Source: Megalopta genalis
Taxonomy: Eukaryota > Arthropoda > Insecta > Hymenoptera > Halictidae
Length of the DNA stretch: 64,000 nt
Reading direction: 5' to 3'
NCBI RefSeq assembly: GCF_051020955.1
Contig: NC_135013.1
Location: forward strand, 26,625,302-26,689,301
How positions within the stretch are numbered: the stretch's first letter is position 1; each line of letters begins with the position of its first letter. A program made the translations under genes and the position numbers. Shown one piece after another: positions 10,701 through 25,500 of this stretch. Below the pieces are notes generated by a model. It saw only the letters and a list, made by a program, of their open reading frames with translations. It searched no databases and was not told the origin of the DNA.

Positions 10701-13700
10701 GAGACAATAAGTTGATAGGGTTCCGCAATTGTCGCTTGGAGTCGTCGTTGTTAACAATGGCCGGCAGCCAGGAGTCGATCGCGCGAAGCGAAACGACCGA
10801 TATTCCGCGAAGGCTGCGCTGAATTTATCGGTTGGCCTACTCTGTCTGGCTCCGATGTGGATTAGGAGCGTTTACCTCGTCGCGGCGACGCGTCGCGCCG
10901 GCACGCGCCGTTGACGGTCGTAAACGAGGCCCGACTTCGCTAGACCCGGCCCGACCCGGCCCGACCTGACTCCGCCAACACCGCGGAATTCACGTAGTAA
11001 TTTCCGAATGATCCATTGTTCCGGGCCAGACGCATGTTATTGGAGCCACGTCGACCGTTCTCGACATACCTGAAGCTATTGTTCCGTTTTCCGTCGCGTC
11101 AGGAGCCCTTTTCCTGGGTTTTTCCCGCAATCTGCCGACCGATTGTCTCCCTCGAAGACTATAAACTCGGCAACGAAGAAAGTCGAACAATAGAAAGTTT
11201 CATCGGAACGAGCCTTTCGTCCGACGATATGTATTTCCATTTTACGATGTGCTTTATTGTCATATATTCTATAATTATATTAATAGCTGGAAAGGTTAAA
11301 TGTACCTTTTTCAGTATTAACACAATTATGGGACAAATATGAATCTTAACACATTATGTGCAAAATTTGCTTTCACCAATTTTCTAATTGATTCGAATGG
11401 AACCCCTTCGAAATCCTAAAAATCCCCGTTATATACTCGTGATCGAAATCTTGGCGTTAGTTTCGATAATATTAAATATTATCTAAAACGCGAATTTTTT
11501 CCATACTTCACTGGTTTTCTCCTGCTAGGCGTGTAATTAAAGTTTATATATATTTATTAATATATTTGCTTATAAATTTTGTAAATAAATATATTTACTA
11601 TATTATTTAATTTATATTATAATACATTTATTATTTATATTATAATATATTATTTATAAATTTTTTATTAATTCATTTATATATCTATATACATGAGCCG
11701 TTTATTTTGAAAGTGGCATAAGTCACTTTGTTTTTAAGTCGATATATTTAAGGGTTTGCGTTTTAACACGTTTCAAAATATGGATGCTAACTTTCGAGAA
11801 GATTTGCTTGTATTTGTTATCTCAGGATACTGATATTTTTCTCAGTATAAATAACTTCGTATAAACATTAAAAAATCACCACTTTTCATTACGGTAAAGT
11901 GACTTATGCCACTTTCAAAATAAACGGCTCATATGTAAACCGATTTGATGTTATTACAACTACATGTTTTGAAACGTGGCGTAGGAATTCCAAGTGGCGC
12001 CTAAGTATCGCCGCTCGAGCGCAGAAGGTTAAAGAACAACAAAAATGCTTTCATTCGTTCGACGAGAAATCGATATCGTGAATTACATTCGCGGAACGTT
12101 AATCGCGTTTGCATTCCAGCAAAAACTCTTCAGTTTATGCGAGGACTAATACAATCGCGGCGGTTCGTGGCGATAATAACGAGAGCGCGGATCTTGCGCG
12201 AAAGAAACGTTTCCTGTATCAATCGCAGAACAAATAACGAGCCAAGTATAATTTTATCCGTTTCCGTAATAAAATTTTAATATGTTGAAATGGGTACGTA
12301 TCGACATTCTTTATATTTTTTTATATTTCTGCCGTAAATGCATCAAATCCGTTAGTTCAATCCGTTTAACGCTAGATTTTCGGGATCCGTCGAATTTCCA
12401 CCGAATTTCTTTAATTCACGATCACCGAGATCGCAAACATTGAGAGAATTAATTCAATTTCGTCTCTTCGGGCACGCGTTATGCTAGAAATCGCTTTAAA
12501 AAACCGCATATATATGCATCAAATCCGCTAGTTTAATCCGTTTAACGCTAGATTTTCGGGATCCGTCGAATTTCCACCGAATTTCTTTGATCCACGATCA
12601 CCGAGATTGCAAACATTGAGAGAGTTATTTCAATTTCGTTTCTTCGGGCACGCGTTATGCTAGAAATCGCTAAAAAAACCGCGTATATATGCATCAAATC
12701 CTCTAGTTTAATCCGTTTAACGCTAGATTTTCGGGATCCGTCGAATTTCCACCGAATTTCTTTGATTTACGATCACCGAGATTGCAAACATTGAGAGAGT
12801 TAACTCAATTTCGTTTCTTCGGGCACGCGTTATGCAAGAAATCGCTAAAAAAACCGCGTATATATGCATCAAATCCGCTAGTTCAATCCGTTTAACGCTA
12901 GATTTTCGGGATCCGTCGAATTTCCACCGAATTTCTTTGATTCACGATCACCGAGATCGCAAACATTGAGAGAGTTACTTCAATTTCGTTTCTTCGGGCA
13001 CGCTAGAAATCGCTAAAAACCCGCGTAAATATGTTTCTCTTATTTTCGTCGAGCGAAAAGCATTCGAGAGCGCGATTCCGGCGTTAATGAGCGCATCGTA
13101 GTCACAGCGAAAATTCACGTGTTCACCGCGGCGTTCAGAGAAGTTAATTGAAAAGCCGATCGTTCCGCGCTGGGAGCAGTCTCGGTTCCGCAACAAGCAA
13201 TGATCCGTAACGCTCGTCGAGAAATGCCGGTTGACGATCGATTATATTGCTCGCCGCGGCGCATAAAACCGGACGATTGATTAACGAGAAGAGCAGTTCC
13301 TGGATCTCCTGCGGGGAATATTAACGCTTTATAAACCGGTGGAAGTGTGGCGGTGGCAATAATGGATGATGCTAATCGCCGGCGAAGGGATCTCACGGGA
13401 TCGGAGTACGATTTCGCAGAAGCTCGGTGACGGAAGCCGCAGGAGGTGCGTCGCGCGATCGTTCCGAAACAAACAGAGAGGTTTGCCGCGCCGGTGCGAT
13501 AAGCGGCGAAAGGAAATCCGAGTGTAAACGATTTCGGGGGTGCCTTTGCTTTGCCGCTCGACCACCAGAGCGTCGGCCACCAATAATCGGTAAAAGGCCC
13601 TCCCTTGGCCTGTCAGTCAGTCGATCTTGCGAGCACCGATCGCGCGGTTCGAGGCCGGTGGTCTTCGTCGTCAGCCACGTGGAATCCCTGCTCTTCGCCG

Positions 13701-15906
13701 CGACGCGATCTAAGCTTTAATCTTCGAAGTGACATCGTCGACCAAGAGATCGTTTGACGCGTCCAGTGCCGTAATTATCGATCGCGTAAGTCGATTAACT
13801 CCGAAGTTCGTAATAAGTTAACGCTCGTCGCGGTTGTGCGATGGTTGAGCAGTTCGGTTACCAGTCGACTTTTGCGAATGGTTAAAAATTAGTGTCGTCC
13901 ACATGTGACCGTCGCGGTTCTTAATCGTTTAGAACCGCTGTTTTCAAGATCGAGAAAGTCCGTGCGAAACTGATGTGTCTCGGGGAGACGGCGGACCTCT
14001 TCAGGGTCGTCGGGACGATCCTGGGTTTGCATCGGAAGTGCAGGCGTCGCCAGATCAAGGTGAAGGGGTGCTCCGCGGCGGAGGTGTGTATTTAGTTCCT
14101 GAATTTACGAGCTTATTTACAAATTTTCCAGATTTGGAAGCTTTTCGCGTTACGTCGATGTAAACTGTTTTTCTTCTTCTTGTGGAGTTTTACAATCTGT
14201 TTTATTTACGTGTTCGTATTCGATCGCGTATCTTCGTTACAAGATTATAATATTAAACTGTTGTGATTACGTTTTCATAATCTTGCGATATACGGTGTGT
14301 GAAGAAAGTCTTCGCGCTACTTTTGAAACGGGATAACTTCTCTGTAATTAGGCCAGTTATTATTATTATATATATAAACATATATATTATATTATATTAT
14401 ATTATATTATATTATATTATATTATATTATATTATATATATTATATTGTATTATATTATATTATATATTATTAGGCCAGTAATTAGGCCAGTCTTCAGTT
14501 TTTTGAGAGACGTTAGAGGGGCTGATTTATTAGACAACGATTAACGCTAGATTTACGGAGCACAAAAAACAGCTGTTTTATGTTGGGTCATAAAAGTAAC
14601 AATAAGACATTTATTCTGATTTCTAACAAGCGTTATCGTAACATTTGCCGTAAGTAACATACAAATTGATCGAATAACTCATATCTTTACGATATGAACA
14701 AAAAAATAAATTAAAAAATTAGCGAATCTAGTAGTAAATCTAGTATTAAACGAATATTCGCTCTATCTTCAGTGCATGAGTGAGAGTGTGATTAGTTTAC
14801 TAGACGACGACATTTGCAAAACTTGCGATTAGCACGATAAAAAAGTGGGAGAACTCACGTGTCTCCAACTCGTTTTTTTTTTATCCGAGCCTGAAACGAA
14901 AATTTAAAAAGAACGCGAGGGGTACCTCCCGATGCGCCCGTACTTCGCGGCGTGTTTCGGGGAACGTGGAGGGTAACCAGGAATTTCTTCCAGTTACGGG
15001 TGGAGGTTTTGGTGGTCCCGTTGCACCCCCGAGTGATTCACTCGGCAGACGACGGCCGCACGGTTATAGAATCGGCCCGTGCATATTCCCGTGGCGGCGG
15101 GCAAATATAAAGTGGGCGATTTGGCGCCTGGTCAAGAGACAGTCTGCGAATGTCCGAGGATATTCTCGATTCCGTGAAACGGGGGGGGGGGGCAGGACGG
15201 GGCAACGGAGACAGGCTCATACGGCAGCCGCGTTTGAAGTTATTTTGAAAACTGGGCTGGTGCATTGACCGTACGCCGGCCGCGGTCTCCGCGGATGCAC
15301 TCGCGAGCCCGCCTCGGGTCTGCCGGCTGTCTTCTCGCATTCCGGGAATCCGCGTCCGACACCTGGCATACCGTGCGAGCCTACCTTAACGCTGATCCTC
15401 TTATCCTCGTTATCGAGACAACAGGATAAACCGTTTATCTACGTTTTATCGCGACTATGTCGAATTTCGCCGCGGCGCGGCTTCGGTGGGAAACGGCCGC
15501 GCGGTTCGAGCTTGTCAGGATTAAGCTTCGTTGGCCCTTCCACGCGAGTCATCATCGGTTGCCTCGTTACTTTGCTCGATTACGAGAGCTACGGTATTTA
15601 TGTACGCGATCTATCTCGATTATTTTCACAGCTCGTGCGCATCTTTCGGACACGCTGACTATCGGTTACGGTTATGCTTCGCTAGACTACGATCTAAATT
15701 TTCTCACTTTTTCTGTTGAGCTTTCCTTTGCATTTTTTGTTCGGCGACGGCTCTCTGCTTGTACTTCCGGCAATCGTTCGTTTGTTATAGTATTTTCTTG
15801 TACTATACGTATTTACTGTATTTGATGTTGTAATTTGTTATTCGACTGCGGATTTGATGCATTTTAGGCAAAATTGGGTAGCTGTAATTCGAAATATTAT
15901 AAATAT

Positions 15907-15965
<59 letters not shown>

Positions 15966-18900
15966 ATACACATTTTTATATACATTATATATATATATAT
16001 ATAAAGATTCAAGAAATTTTAAATTATGGATCTATTATTTTCAATCTATTAAAATGATTAACTCATTAATATTATGATTATATTAAATGATTGAACCGAA
16101 AAAATTAAATTGAGATTATTAGTTTCAACCTGAAGTTTGCAATTGTTTAGAACAAAATAGCGGGAATTCTTAATACTTTCATGGAGCACGTGACATGCCC
16201 TTACTATTTTAATGCCTGTATTTTATTTAGAAGTTGCAGTTTCTAAAAGAAAAAAATTTAAAGAAGTGTCCCAGAATTGGGACATTGGCGAATAATGGAT
16301 TAAAGAAAATATGAACTTGCTATCTAGTCTCTATTTCTTGCAATTGATGCAGACAAGTCTTATTTCGCATAAAAATTCGCACTCTATTTATATAGTATAC
16401 TACACTATTTCTTACTTTTTGTATTGTATCATTATATAAATATTTTTATTTTCATTGTACTCGCGTGACTTTGTGGCTCTACAAACCCTCTTTTTTTATT
16501 TCTTCTTCTTCTGTAACAAAGGACACTTTCACTCGCATACTACAAATAATAATAATTATTATTTACGGCATAAAGTAACCTGGACAGCAGAGAACCGCGA
16601 CACAGTAAAATGTCGTTCGATCGGATTCGAAAAGGCGATCGTATCGAAACCGCAGCGGGGTAATGCCGGCGATCTCGGAAGCGGTGCAAAAGAATCGTGT
16701 ACGACGCGAAGAAAAATATGTGGAGGTTCGGGAGCGGTGCTAGAAGCCTCCATTACTCGAAGTGCCGCAGGTCCATTAAGAATATTCGATAATGCGCGCG
16801 TAACCGCGTCGTTTCGTTCAGCATCTGTCAGATAGAGGAAGTGCATCGGGTCAGTCCGACATTCCTACGATGACTAAGGGCCCCGTGCTCTCCGTGCCGG
16901 GGTCGAGAGCGTCGACAAGGTCGTTGTCACGGGGGCTTCGCGGGCTTTATGGTAGCCGTCAAAAGTATGCTCGTTAAAAGCGGCGGCCACTGTCGTCGCG
17001 CGGGTGCTGCGGGGAACGCGTCGTAAGCGTCGTAAACGTCCCCTAAACGCGCGAGAGGGCGCCGGCAGGTCGGCGATACGTCAATGAGCGGATTCCTCGA
17101 GCCGCGAGCGCGTTATCCGCCATTATCTCTCGCCCGGTCTTTATTATAAATCCCTGTTAACGATCGCGCGCCGGTAGCCGTGGCGAGCTGATTGCATTCA
17201 CGGCGGACGCGAAATCCTCGTTAGCGAGGAGGAAACTGGCCTGTCCGCGCGCGCGCGCGCTCGCTCGCTCTCTCGCGATTACGGTTTCGCTTGTAAATCT
17301 TGCGGATCGCGGCAACAGGTAACCGGGAACGCGAGCTTGCAGCCCTAATCAAGGTACAGTTATCGTTCGGCCGGCGTAACGCGAACGTCCACGGGGATCA
17401 GCGATCGCCGCGCGATTTCGCCGGGTAACGATCCGCGCGAAATTCGATCCGGCTCCGATTAGAAGCGTGTCCCGGTGTCGCGACACCGCCACCGCTGGCG
17501 ACCGTGTGCACTGCCTCCCCTAATTTCCAGGTAAACCGCGGTCGCGGCAGTTTCGTTTATCAAGCCCGCACCTGTTCGTGACGAATGAGGAATCGTTCCT
17601 AGAGACCCCGGGAGGAGGAAGCCCGGGAACCGGTGCAAAAAGAACGCGACGAGGAGGAATAAGAGAAAACAGAGTCGATAGAGACGCGGACCAACGAGAG
17701 CTGACTCTCTTCTTCTCTCCTCCTCCTCCTCTCTTCTGCTCCTCTCTTCTACTCTCTTTCTCTCTCTTTCTCTCTCTCTCTCTCTTTCTCGCGTTCGCGA
17801 AGCGTATTTCCTGGTAAGGGTCTCGCCGGTCTTCAAAGCCGTCGCCGAGAGTAGCCGGTACCGCGTTGCTCGTTTCTTGAAATAGGAAGAGAGGAACGCT
17901 GGAATTTCCGCGTCCCTTCTGCCCGCGTGGTTCGCGACCGCCGCGGAACACGCGGCAATCTTATCTTTCGCCCGCTCTATCCTCCTTTTTCCCTTCCCGA
18001 ACGACGAAATTAGATCCCGGCCGGGAGACGCTCCGCGCCGATCCATAAGCACCGCCATCAACCGGCCGATCTTGCACCTGTGCGAGCCTCGACTATATTT
18101 TCGGTAAATTACGAGCCGGCTACCTGGTCCAGCTACCGCGGCCGACATTTGCATAAAGCGGTCGCCGTGGTTCCCCTGTGCTCACGGCTCCCGCTTCTCC
18201 GCTGCCTCCCGAAAAAGGAGCAGCACGAATCGCCGGGGTCTTTTAAATTTCGGTCCAATTTCGCGACCCTTGGGACCGCTCCTAAACAGCCTCACGCACG
18301 CGCGAATTATTTACACCCTGAAACGACGGCGATCCGATCGCCGTTACACCCTGCACACGAGGACTTCGTTTGTTCGTTTGCAAACGTTGACGAAGATGTC
18401 ATGAGACTTTGTACTCTGTACGGAATTTCCTTTCACGATGTTCTTTCTGACGAGTACGTAAATTCCCAAATAATTTCCCAAATTGTCCCAAAATTATGGT
18501 ACTTCCCGGAAGTGGGGGATTCCTGAGGTGATTTGAAGTAACTTTTTCCTTAGCGAAAATTCAATCCGCGGCTTCGTTTACGAGTTATTAATGAAAAACA
18601 CTGACCAATGAGAGACCGCGTACGGCTGACGCTCCGCCCTCGCGACAACTGCCACTGTGTCAGACGGCCGGCGCGACGCGGCATTGGCTGCGGGGGCGAA
18701 GCGCCGGTCGCACTCATTCTCCGATTGGTCAGTGTTTTTCGTTAATAACTCGTAAACGAAGCCACGGATTGCATTTTCGCTAAGGAAAAAGATACTTCAA
18801 ATCACCTCAGGAATCTCTCATTTACCGGAAGTACCATAATTTTGGAACACCCCGTATATGCTGAGGTTCGATTAATTTGTTGCATTTGTTGCGACGATGA

Positions 18901-19529
18901 CGATGGAAATCGCGCTTGCCGCGCCGGCTTTCCAGCGATTTTAGGCGATACAATAATTTCTCCGTAATTCGCGCTGGAATTGCGCACAAAAAAAGGACAA
19001 TTTGGGAAATGGAGATACGATTATTCTATAGTTACCGGTTGTCTGCAACTACAAAAACGAGACGCAAGGCTATATAATAATATCTCCTCTTCCCAAATCG
19101 TCCATTTTTGCGCGCAATCGGAGCGCGAATTAGGGAGAAATTACCGCACTTACCGACTATAATTATTCGCACCAGAGCCGTGTGTCAGTTGGATTTGGAC
19201 TTTGGCGAGTTTAGGATAGCCGGGAACGAAGGTATGGGAGCCTGGTGCGATGGTGGTCGCGTGTATTTGTCGGTCGGAGCGCGTGCACGCACCTCTCGGC
19301 CCACACTCGCGAAGCTCTCGTCTCTTCCCTCGGACGGGATCCACGCCGATGGTAATGGTCCCTCGTGGCCGATGCTGGTGGTGGTTAACTACCATGTTTC
19401 AAGGACACCCACCTCTCCCCCACCCCTCGGCCTCGCCGTATCGTCGTTCGGTTCGCTATCGCGGATCTGCACCGTGAAACTTCTGACTTTACTCCCGGCC
19501 AATCTCGCTCGACTTTTTTTTAGTCTTCA

Positions 19530-19567
<38 letters not shown>

Positions 19568-22500
19568 CAGTCTCTCTGATTCTCTTTCTCGTCCCCGGCC
19601 TCAATACCACGCCGCCGCGCTAATTGCGCGATTTTTCGTGGCCGGCTCGTCGGGAAGGGTGGGTCGCTCGTAAGCAGCGTGAAAAATGTCGGGTGATCGA
19701 GACGCCGGCGACGCGACGATTAAACCGCGATTTTTACTGCGACGCGTTAATGCGCGACCGAATTTACACGGACGTGCTCCCCCTCCTCCTCCCCCGCCCC
19801 GTTTCCCGTGCAACGATCGTTGCCAGCGGGTTAGGGTATTGACTTCTCCGTTCGATAAAGCTCCGAACGCGCTATCGAGCAGCTCGCAAACAAACTTATT
19901 TTTACACTCGGATTGTTTTCCGGCGAGCGCTATCGCCGGTCGACCGTGAATCCCTATCTCCCACTGTCTTTCTCTTTCTTCGAGCTCCCTTGTTCCCTTT
20001 TCTTTCGAACTTTCTTCGCAGTCGCTTCTGACTCGAGACCCCCTTTCTTTCTCGCTCCCCTTCGAACTTCCCCCGCTCGCCTTCGAACTTCCCTCGCTTC
20101 GATTAAAATCGTAACGCGAGTCCGTAGCATCGACACTTCTTTGTCACGTATTAACTCGCATCTTTCGTTCTTTTGTTTGCTTTTTGGTATCTAGATCGGT
20201 TTTAGCATCATTGGCAACCATACTTGTCAAATACGTTGCGACAAGCTTTTGAAGCAGTTCGATTATATTACGAATATCTTGGACATGCTGAGTGCATAAT
20301 TATTTTCATAAATGGTATTGAATTGTGTATTCGATGAAATTTAAGATTTGCTAGTTATTTATCTTGGAATGTTTTTATTACAATACTTTTAATCAATAAT
20401 GACAGTTCCAAAAGAACCGTTAAAAGAAAACGTATCGAAAGCGATGATTATGTGGAAAATGGCGAAGAATTTATAGCTTCTTTTTGAGGACATTTTAATC
20501 GTATTTTATAAGCGGATACGTTTCAAGTGTTTAATACAATAAATGCGATAAATAACCTTTCCAAAGCTGCATTTCAATTGCCGTTGGACGTAGATTGCTT
20601 AATAACTGAGCCTAATTTTATGGCGTGCCCATATGTGTGTGCCTGCGTGCCTAAGGGCCTTTCATTTCCAAAATGTCACTAATGTTCTCGTCATTCACTA
20701 TACAGCAATTTCTCCCTAATTCGCGCTCAGATTGCGCACAAGAAGGGACAATTTGAGAAGAGAAGATACGATTATTCGAGCCTCGCGTCTCGTTTTTATA
20801 GTTATTAAAGCTCGAATAATCGTATCTCCTCTCATCTCAAATTGTCCCTTTTTGTGCGCAATCTCGGCGCCAATTAGGGAGCAATTACTATACTTTGTAA
20901 TATTCTGTGATGTAATATATCGTAATAAATCTCACGATAGATTTCCTTATAATAAAAAAAAAAGAATAAAATAAATAAAATAAAACTATGCACGCTAGTG
21001 ACGCAGATAGCGAACGCGTAAATTAACACGTTCCGTGCCGAGCTTTTTTTACTCGAATCTTCACACTTTGATATTTTACTAAAACTTGATGTATTACGTG
21101 CAATTATTAATTCTCGTACACATAACAACGTAACAAAAACTTATCAACGCCCATTCTTGCGGTGGAAATTGATTCTTCGGTTCTAAATTTCTTGTAAACA
21201 ATTTGTTCAGTTCACTAAGTAAACATGCAAGCGTGTACCATCGATGGCACACGTGGCACGGAACGTGTTAAAGCGCATTTGATCTAAAATTATGATTCAA
21301 AGAAAAAAAAAACTGAGCCTCGTATTAGGCACCTTTGCCCTGTCCGCTCGAGACGCGATCGAGTCGTGGGCGTCGCGTGATCCAGAATGACGTCAGGCTC
21401 TTTCGTCGGAACAAGGAATCGTTCTCCGTGGATCGGCTCGGATAAAGCCGATCCTCTCGAGAATGGCGGAATAACTGTCGACGTATCGGGCCTAAGCGGG
21501 AGGTTGGATCCTCTCCGATCGATGTGGATCTAGAGAAATTCCTCGGTAGCCGGTGCACCGAACGGCCGAGCCGCAATACGGCCTGTTCGTCTCGCTTGCA
21601 CTCGCGAGATCCAGCGATCGGCGACCGGCATTGTAGTGGAAAAACGAGTCGCGGCACTCCCATTCACCAAATTCCTTCCTTTCATCGGCACCGATTCTCC
21701 TTGGCCGACGACACGACTTTTCGATTCCACCTTACCCTCGTGCAACCGCGGATTACTTTCTTTTTAGGGATCGGATCGTCCCGGGATTTCTGGATCAGAC
21801 CATGGGAGCCGCGGGTCGATACTCCTTTCCGAGTTATTTCGTTCGTTTCGTGATCGAACTTTTAGTCTGGCTCACAATTGCCGTTGGAAATAGAACTGGC
21901 ATCTTCGTTCGGATATATCAGATAAAGATCACACATGTCGGGGATCTTAACCCTTTGCAGTCGAAGCTATTTCAATTCGAAATCCAAAATATGATTTCCG
22001 ATCTGCAGCATTTCTGCTTTATGTAGTTTATTGCGATTTATGCGTATGAAATTGCAATGCAATTTTAACAGTTTGGTTTTTTACATATAAATGAGTCTGA
22101 TGTTCGCGCAATGATTTTGAAAAGTAGTATACCAGTTTTAGTGGCGCCTCAGAGTCGCCGCTCGAGTGCAAAGGGTTAAATCTGGTCCGTCAAAAAGATC
22201 GAAGGACATCGTTCGAGTGTAGTTTTAATTTGTAGATTGCAAAAACCTCCAACTTGACAAACATGGAACAGGAATTTATAAATACTGCAGACCTGCTTTC
22301 ACTGTATTAACGTCATTGACCCCCGCAAGGCGGTGGCTGGGTGAACTTTGACCCAGAGTATTCAAGTCGTTTACTCAATTACTCAATTTTCGACAACTGA
22401 ATAAAATAAATTGCTGTTGCATTAGGAACAACGAAAGAGCTTATAAATCTGCAAGAAATATCATCGAAGATGTTTTGAAGAATTGTTGAATAATGCTCAG

Positions 22501-25500
22501 AATCGTTACAAACATCGTCGATAATACAGTTGCGAAAATGGTCCGCCGTCCGGGGGTTAAAAGAAGACAGTAAATTGCTGTCTAAGAGCCTAGCCGATTA
22601 AGATGGTCAAAATTTTCTAGGTTAAAAAATTGCTTGTTTCGATCTAATAACGTTTAAAATTACTTAATTTCAGGGCGGCTTAGTATTTTTGTTTTCGAGA
22701 TATCTTCAATGTTCCGATTTCTTTTTTGATTTACAATTCTTGATAACCACAGCTTGCACCGAAAAATTTGAAAAAATTCTGTAAAATGCGTCTTGATGTC
22801 CGAAATAAGCCACATTTTTTTTCAAAATTCTAAATAGTCACCGAAGGGGACAAATCGACGGAAAAGCGCCCAAATCTAATTTACCCTGTAATTACCCTCA
22901 CGAACAAGTTACAGGGTTGAAATTTTGATGAGTTTTTCTCGGTCAGCTTTCGAACGTTATAATACTTACAAAGAAACCTCTAATGTCAATTTTGACCATC
23001 TTAAACGTCTAGGTTAAATTAATAAATCTAGGCCCTTTCTGTTCGGTGTAAACGACGGTAAAAATTTGTATTCTGCGCAAAGATCCGCGGACTATTCGCA
23101 AATCGCAGTTCTACAGTAACGTCTCTCTAATCGACGCTCAGATTGTCCACAAAAATGGACAATTTAGTGATAAGAGAGACGATTATTTGATCCTTGCGGT
23201 TCACACATTTTTATAGTCACGAATTGTCAACAACTATAAAAACGAGCTGCAAGGCTCGATTAATGGTACATCTCTCCCCAAATTGTCCATATTTGTGGAC
23301 AATCTGAGCGTCGGTTAGGGAGACATTACTGTACTTGTGAATTAGCCGCGGTGATTCCCGACGCCGAGAAACGCAGCCGTTGAACCGCCGACCGTTTGGC
23401 CATCGATCGGAGACGATCGGTGCTGCAAGAAGGACCAGATAGAGAAATCCATCGAGAAAAAGGAAGGCGCGGAGCGAAGCCGCGAACGGTTGCAGGCCGA
23501 TATAATAGATGGTACGCGCTTCCGAACCGATCTTGAAAGTCCCGGTGCACCGGCAGTCAGGATCGAGAAACCGATTTCTCCGGGCTGTCCGAGCCGGAGG
23601 ATACGCGTCAAACGTCACAATTTGTTCGACGATAGGCGATCGATCGTGTGCCGTTCGACGAAGAGAGAAGGACGGAGATAGACAGAGAGAAAAAGAGAGA
23701 GAGAGAAGCGAATCCAGCCTTAATCCTCGACAGACAGGAGAGACTCGTATTAGGCACAACGTATACCGTTAACTACAAGCTGGAAGACGGCGCTCGAAGT
23801 CGTTTACCCGGCGTTACATACGTGCCGGTTCAAGTTGGCGCGTGCACCGCGCGTTCCCCGTGAGTACCTGTCCCTGTACCTGTACGCTGCACGCTGTACC
23901 GGCGGCTGTACCCCGATTTTTCGACCTCGAACAACGAAAGTTGCGGCGCGCCGGCCTCGTCGCGATGACGCACGAGATAGCTTCTAGGTTAACGGGGTAA
24001 AAGACACGGGCCGTACGTTAGACAGCCCGACCACGATAATATTGTCGGGACACGACACGAACTTCGCGTGTGTGCTTTCTCCTCGATCGCTCGGTTTCGT
24101 CGTCGACGACGACGAAGACGACGACGGAGCGCCGCCGCGATGCACGTGCAACGGAAACGATCCGCGCACCGGGAAAGTTCAGCAATCAACCTGATTACAC
24201 GCGATCAAACTCGCGGAAACGGTTGGCCGTGATCGTCTCGCTTCCTTGACCGTGTTAACAACGCCTGCGCGCCCATTTTCTGCTCGAAATTGATAGATCA
24301 GAGGCGAACATTGGAATTATCTCGGAATAAAATCGGTACCGCGAACTGGTCAGCAGTTATTGCATAATCTTGCGCCTACGATTCTTCATTGAAATTGAAC
24401 GTTGGACCGAGATGCTCGTCTTCGGTGCATCGAAAACGTGCGTCTGTCACTCGGCTTGTCTGCGTTCAACCGCGTTTCACCGAAAATAGATCTTTCATCG
24501 GCACCGTGAACGTGTAGACTGCGCTGTGGTTTAGTTCTAGTAGCCTACCGGACCGTAGATTTGATCATTTTTTGCTAAAAATTGGTAGATCTCGACGTTT
24601 TCTCTGCGATAAATTCGTGCAATGGAGAAGTGCGGAGTTAATGGACAACCTTGTCCGTAGGATTTTCCTCAACTCTTATCTACTACTATCTATTCAAACT
24701 TACGTAACCGCTAGTAGAGGTCTCACAGACGGTGAATGTTTATCGCGTTGTTATTGACATGGAAGTGTCTATAAAAAAGTGTCAATCTAAATCAACTGTT
24801 TTCTCTTTACGCGTCGATAAAGAGGAGGTCCAAGTTTGACTAAGTAGAAGCAAGTGTATTAAAAATGTTCCCTTTTTTACGATTCTTCTTACAATTTTTC
24901 TTAGAATTTTCTTACAATTTTTCTTAGAATTTTCTTACAATTTTTCTTACAATTTTTTTACAATTTCTTTCAGAATTTTTCTTAGAATTTTTCTTAGAAT
25001 TTTTCTTAGAATTTTTCTTAGAATTTTTCTTAGAATTTTTCTTAGAATTTTTCTCAGAATTTTTCTCAGAATTATTCTTACAATTATGAATAAGACCCGT
25101 GAATAAGCATTATGAATAAGGACTACGAACAAGAATCACGAATAAGAATCGTGAATAAGAGTCACAAATAAGAATGAACAAGTAATTCGTAACAGCACAA
25201 GTTAAGGGTTAAAAATAAAAAGGTGTTCGCGCGGTGCATCCGAACAGTTGGCCGAGCCTGTCGCGCGGTATCCAAAGCCGTCGAGGTATCCCGTTTCGAA
25301 AAAGGCAGACCGCAGAATCGCAGTTTCTCTCTCGCGTCGCGAGAGGGATCGTGGATCGTGGATCGTGGATCGGGTTAGGCTTCGCTATCGGAATTCCGTC
25401 ATCGAGGTGAACGGAATGAGATTCCTATGGTCGTGGCTCGAATGCCTTTGCCAGCGGTTATTACGAAGTGCCGCTAAATAGTGAAGGTGTGTACGTGTGA

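Larger units (their letters stand above)
7727..13618 (+). other. Intron sequence of the RhoGAP gene (5' part)
   Basis: No coding exon is supported. It holds CT-rich tracts near 8130-8155, a family B MITE (8568), a family C MITE (10182), a 37-bp-TIR MITE (11693), a partial family A end (about 11990-12031, GTGGCGCCTAAGTATCGCCG followed by CTCGAGCGCAG), and a 175-bp tandem array (12337). GC-rich frames at 7844-8389 and 9261-9893 occur on both strands and are low complexity. Confidence 0.5.

Noticed and set aside
15803..16077. Ile/Tyr-rich frames
   Set aside because: They are the translation of a TA microsatellite. The same occurs at 28892, 29517, 29591 and 59880-60165.
17459..18154. 231-aa minus-strand frame with an Arg/Glu repeat
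   Set aside because: The Arg-Glu run is the antisense of a CT microsatellite. The rest has no domain, and other frames overlap it on both strands.
23648..23863. Possible exon with a GTGAGT donor at about 23860
   Set aside because: No ATG in a suitable context, no domain, and no supportable join to exon 2. A non-coding exon cannot be excluded.
24947..25132. Ile/Leu/Lys repeat frame on the minus strand
   Set aside because: It is the translation of a 12-bp AT-rich tandem repeat, whose length is a multiple of three.
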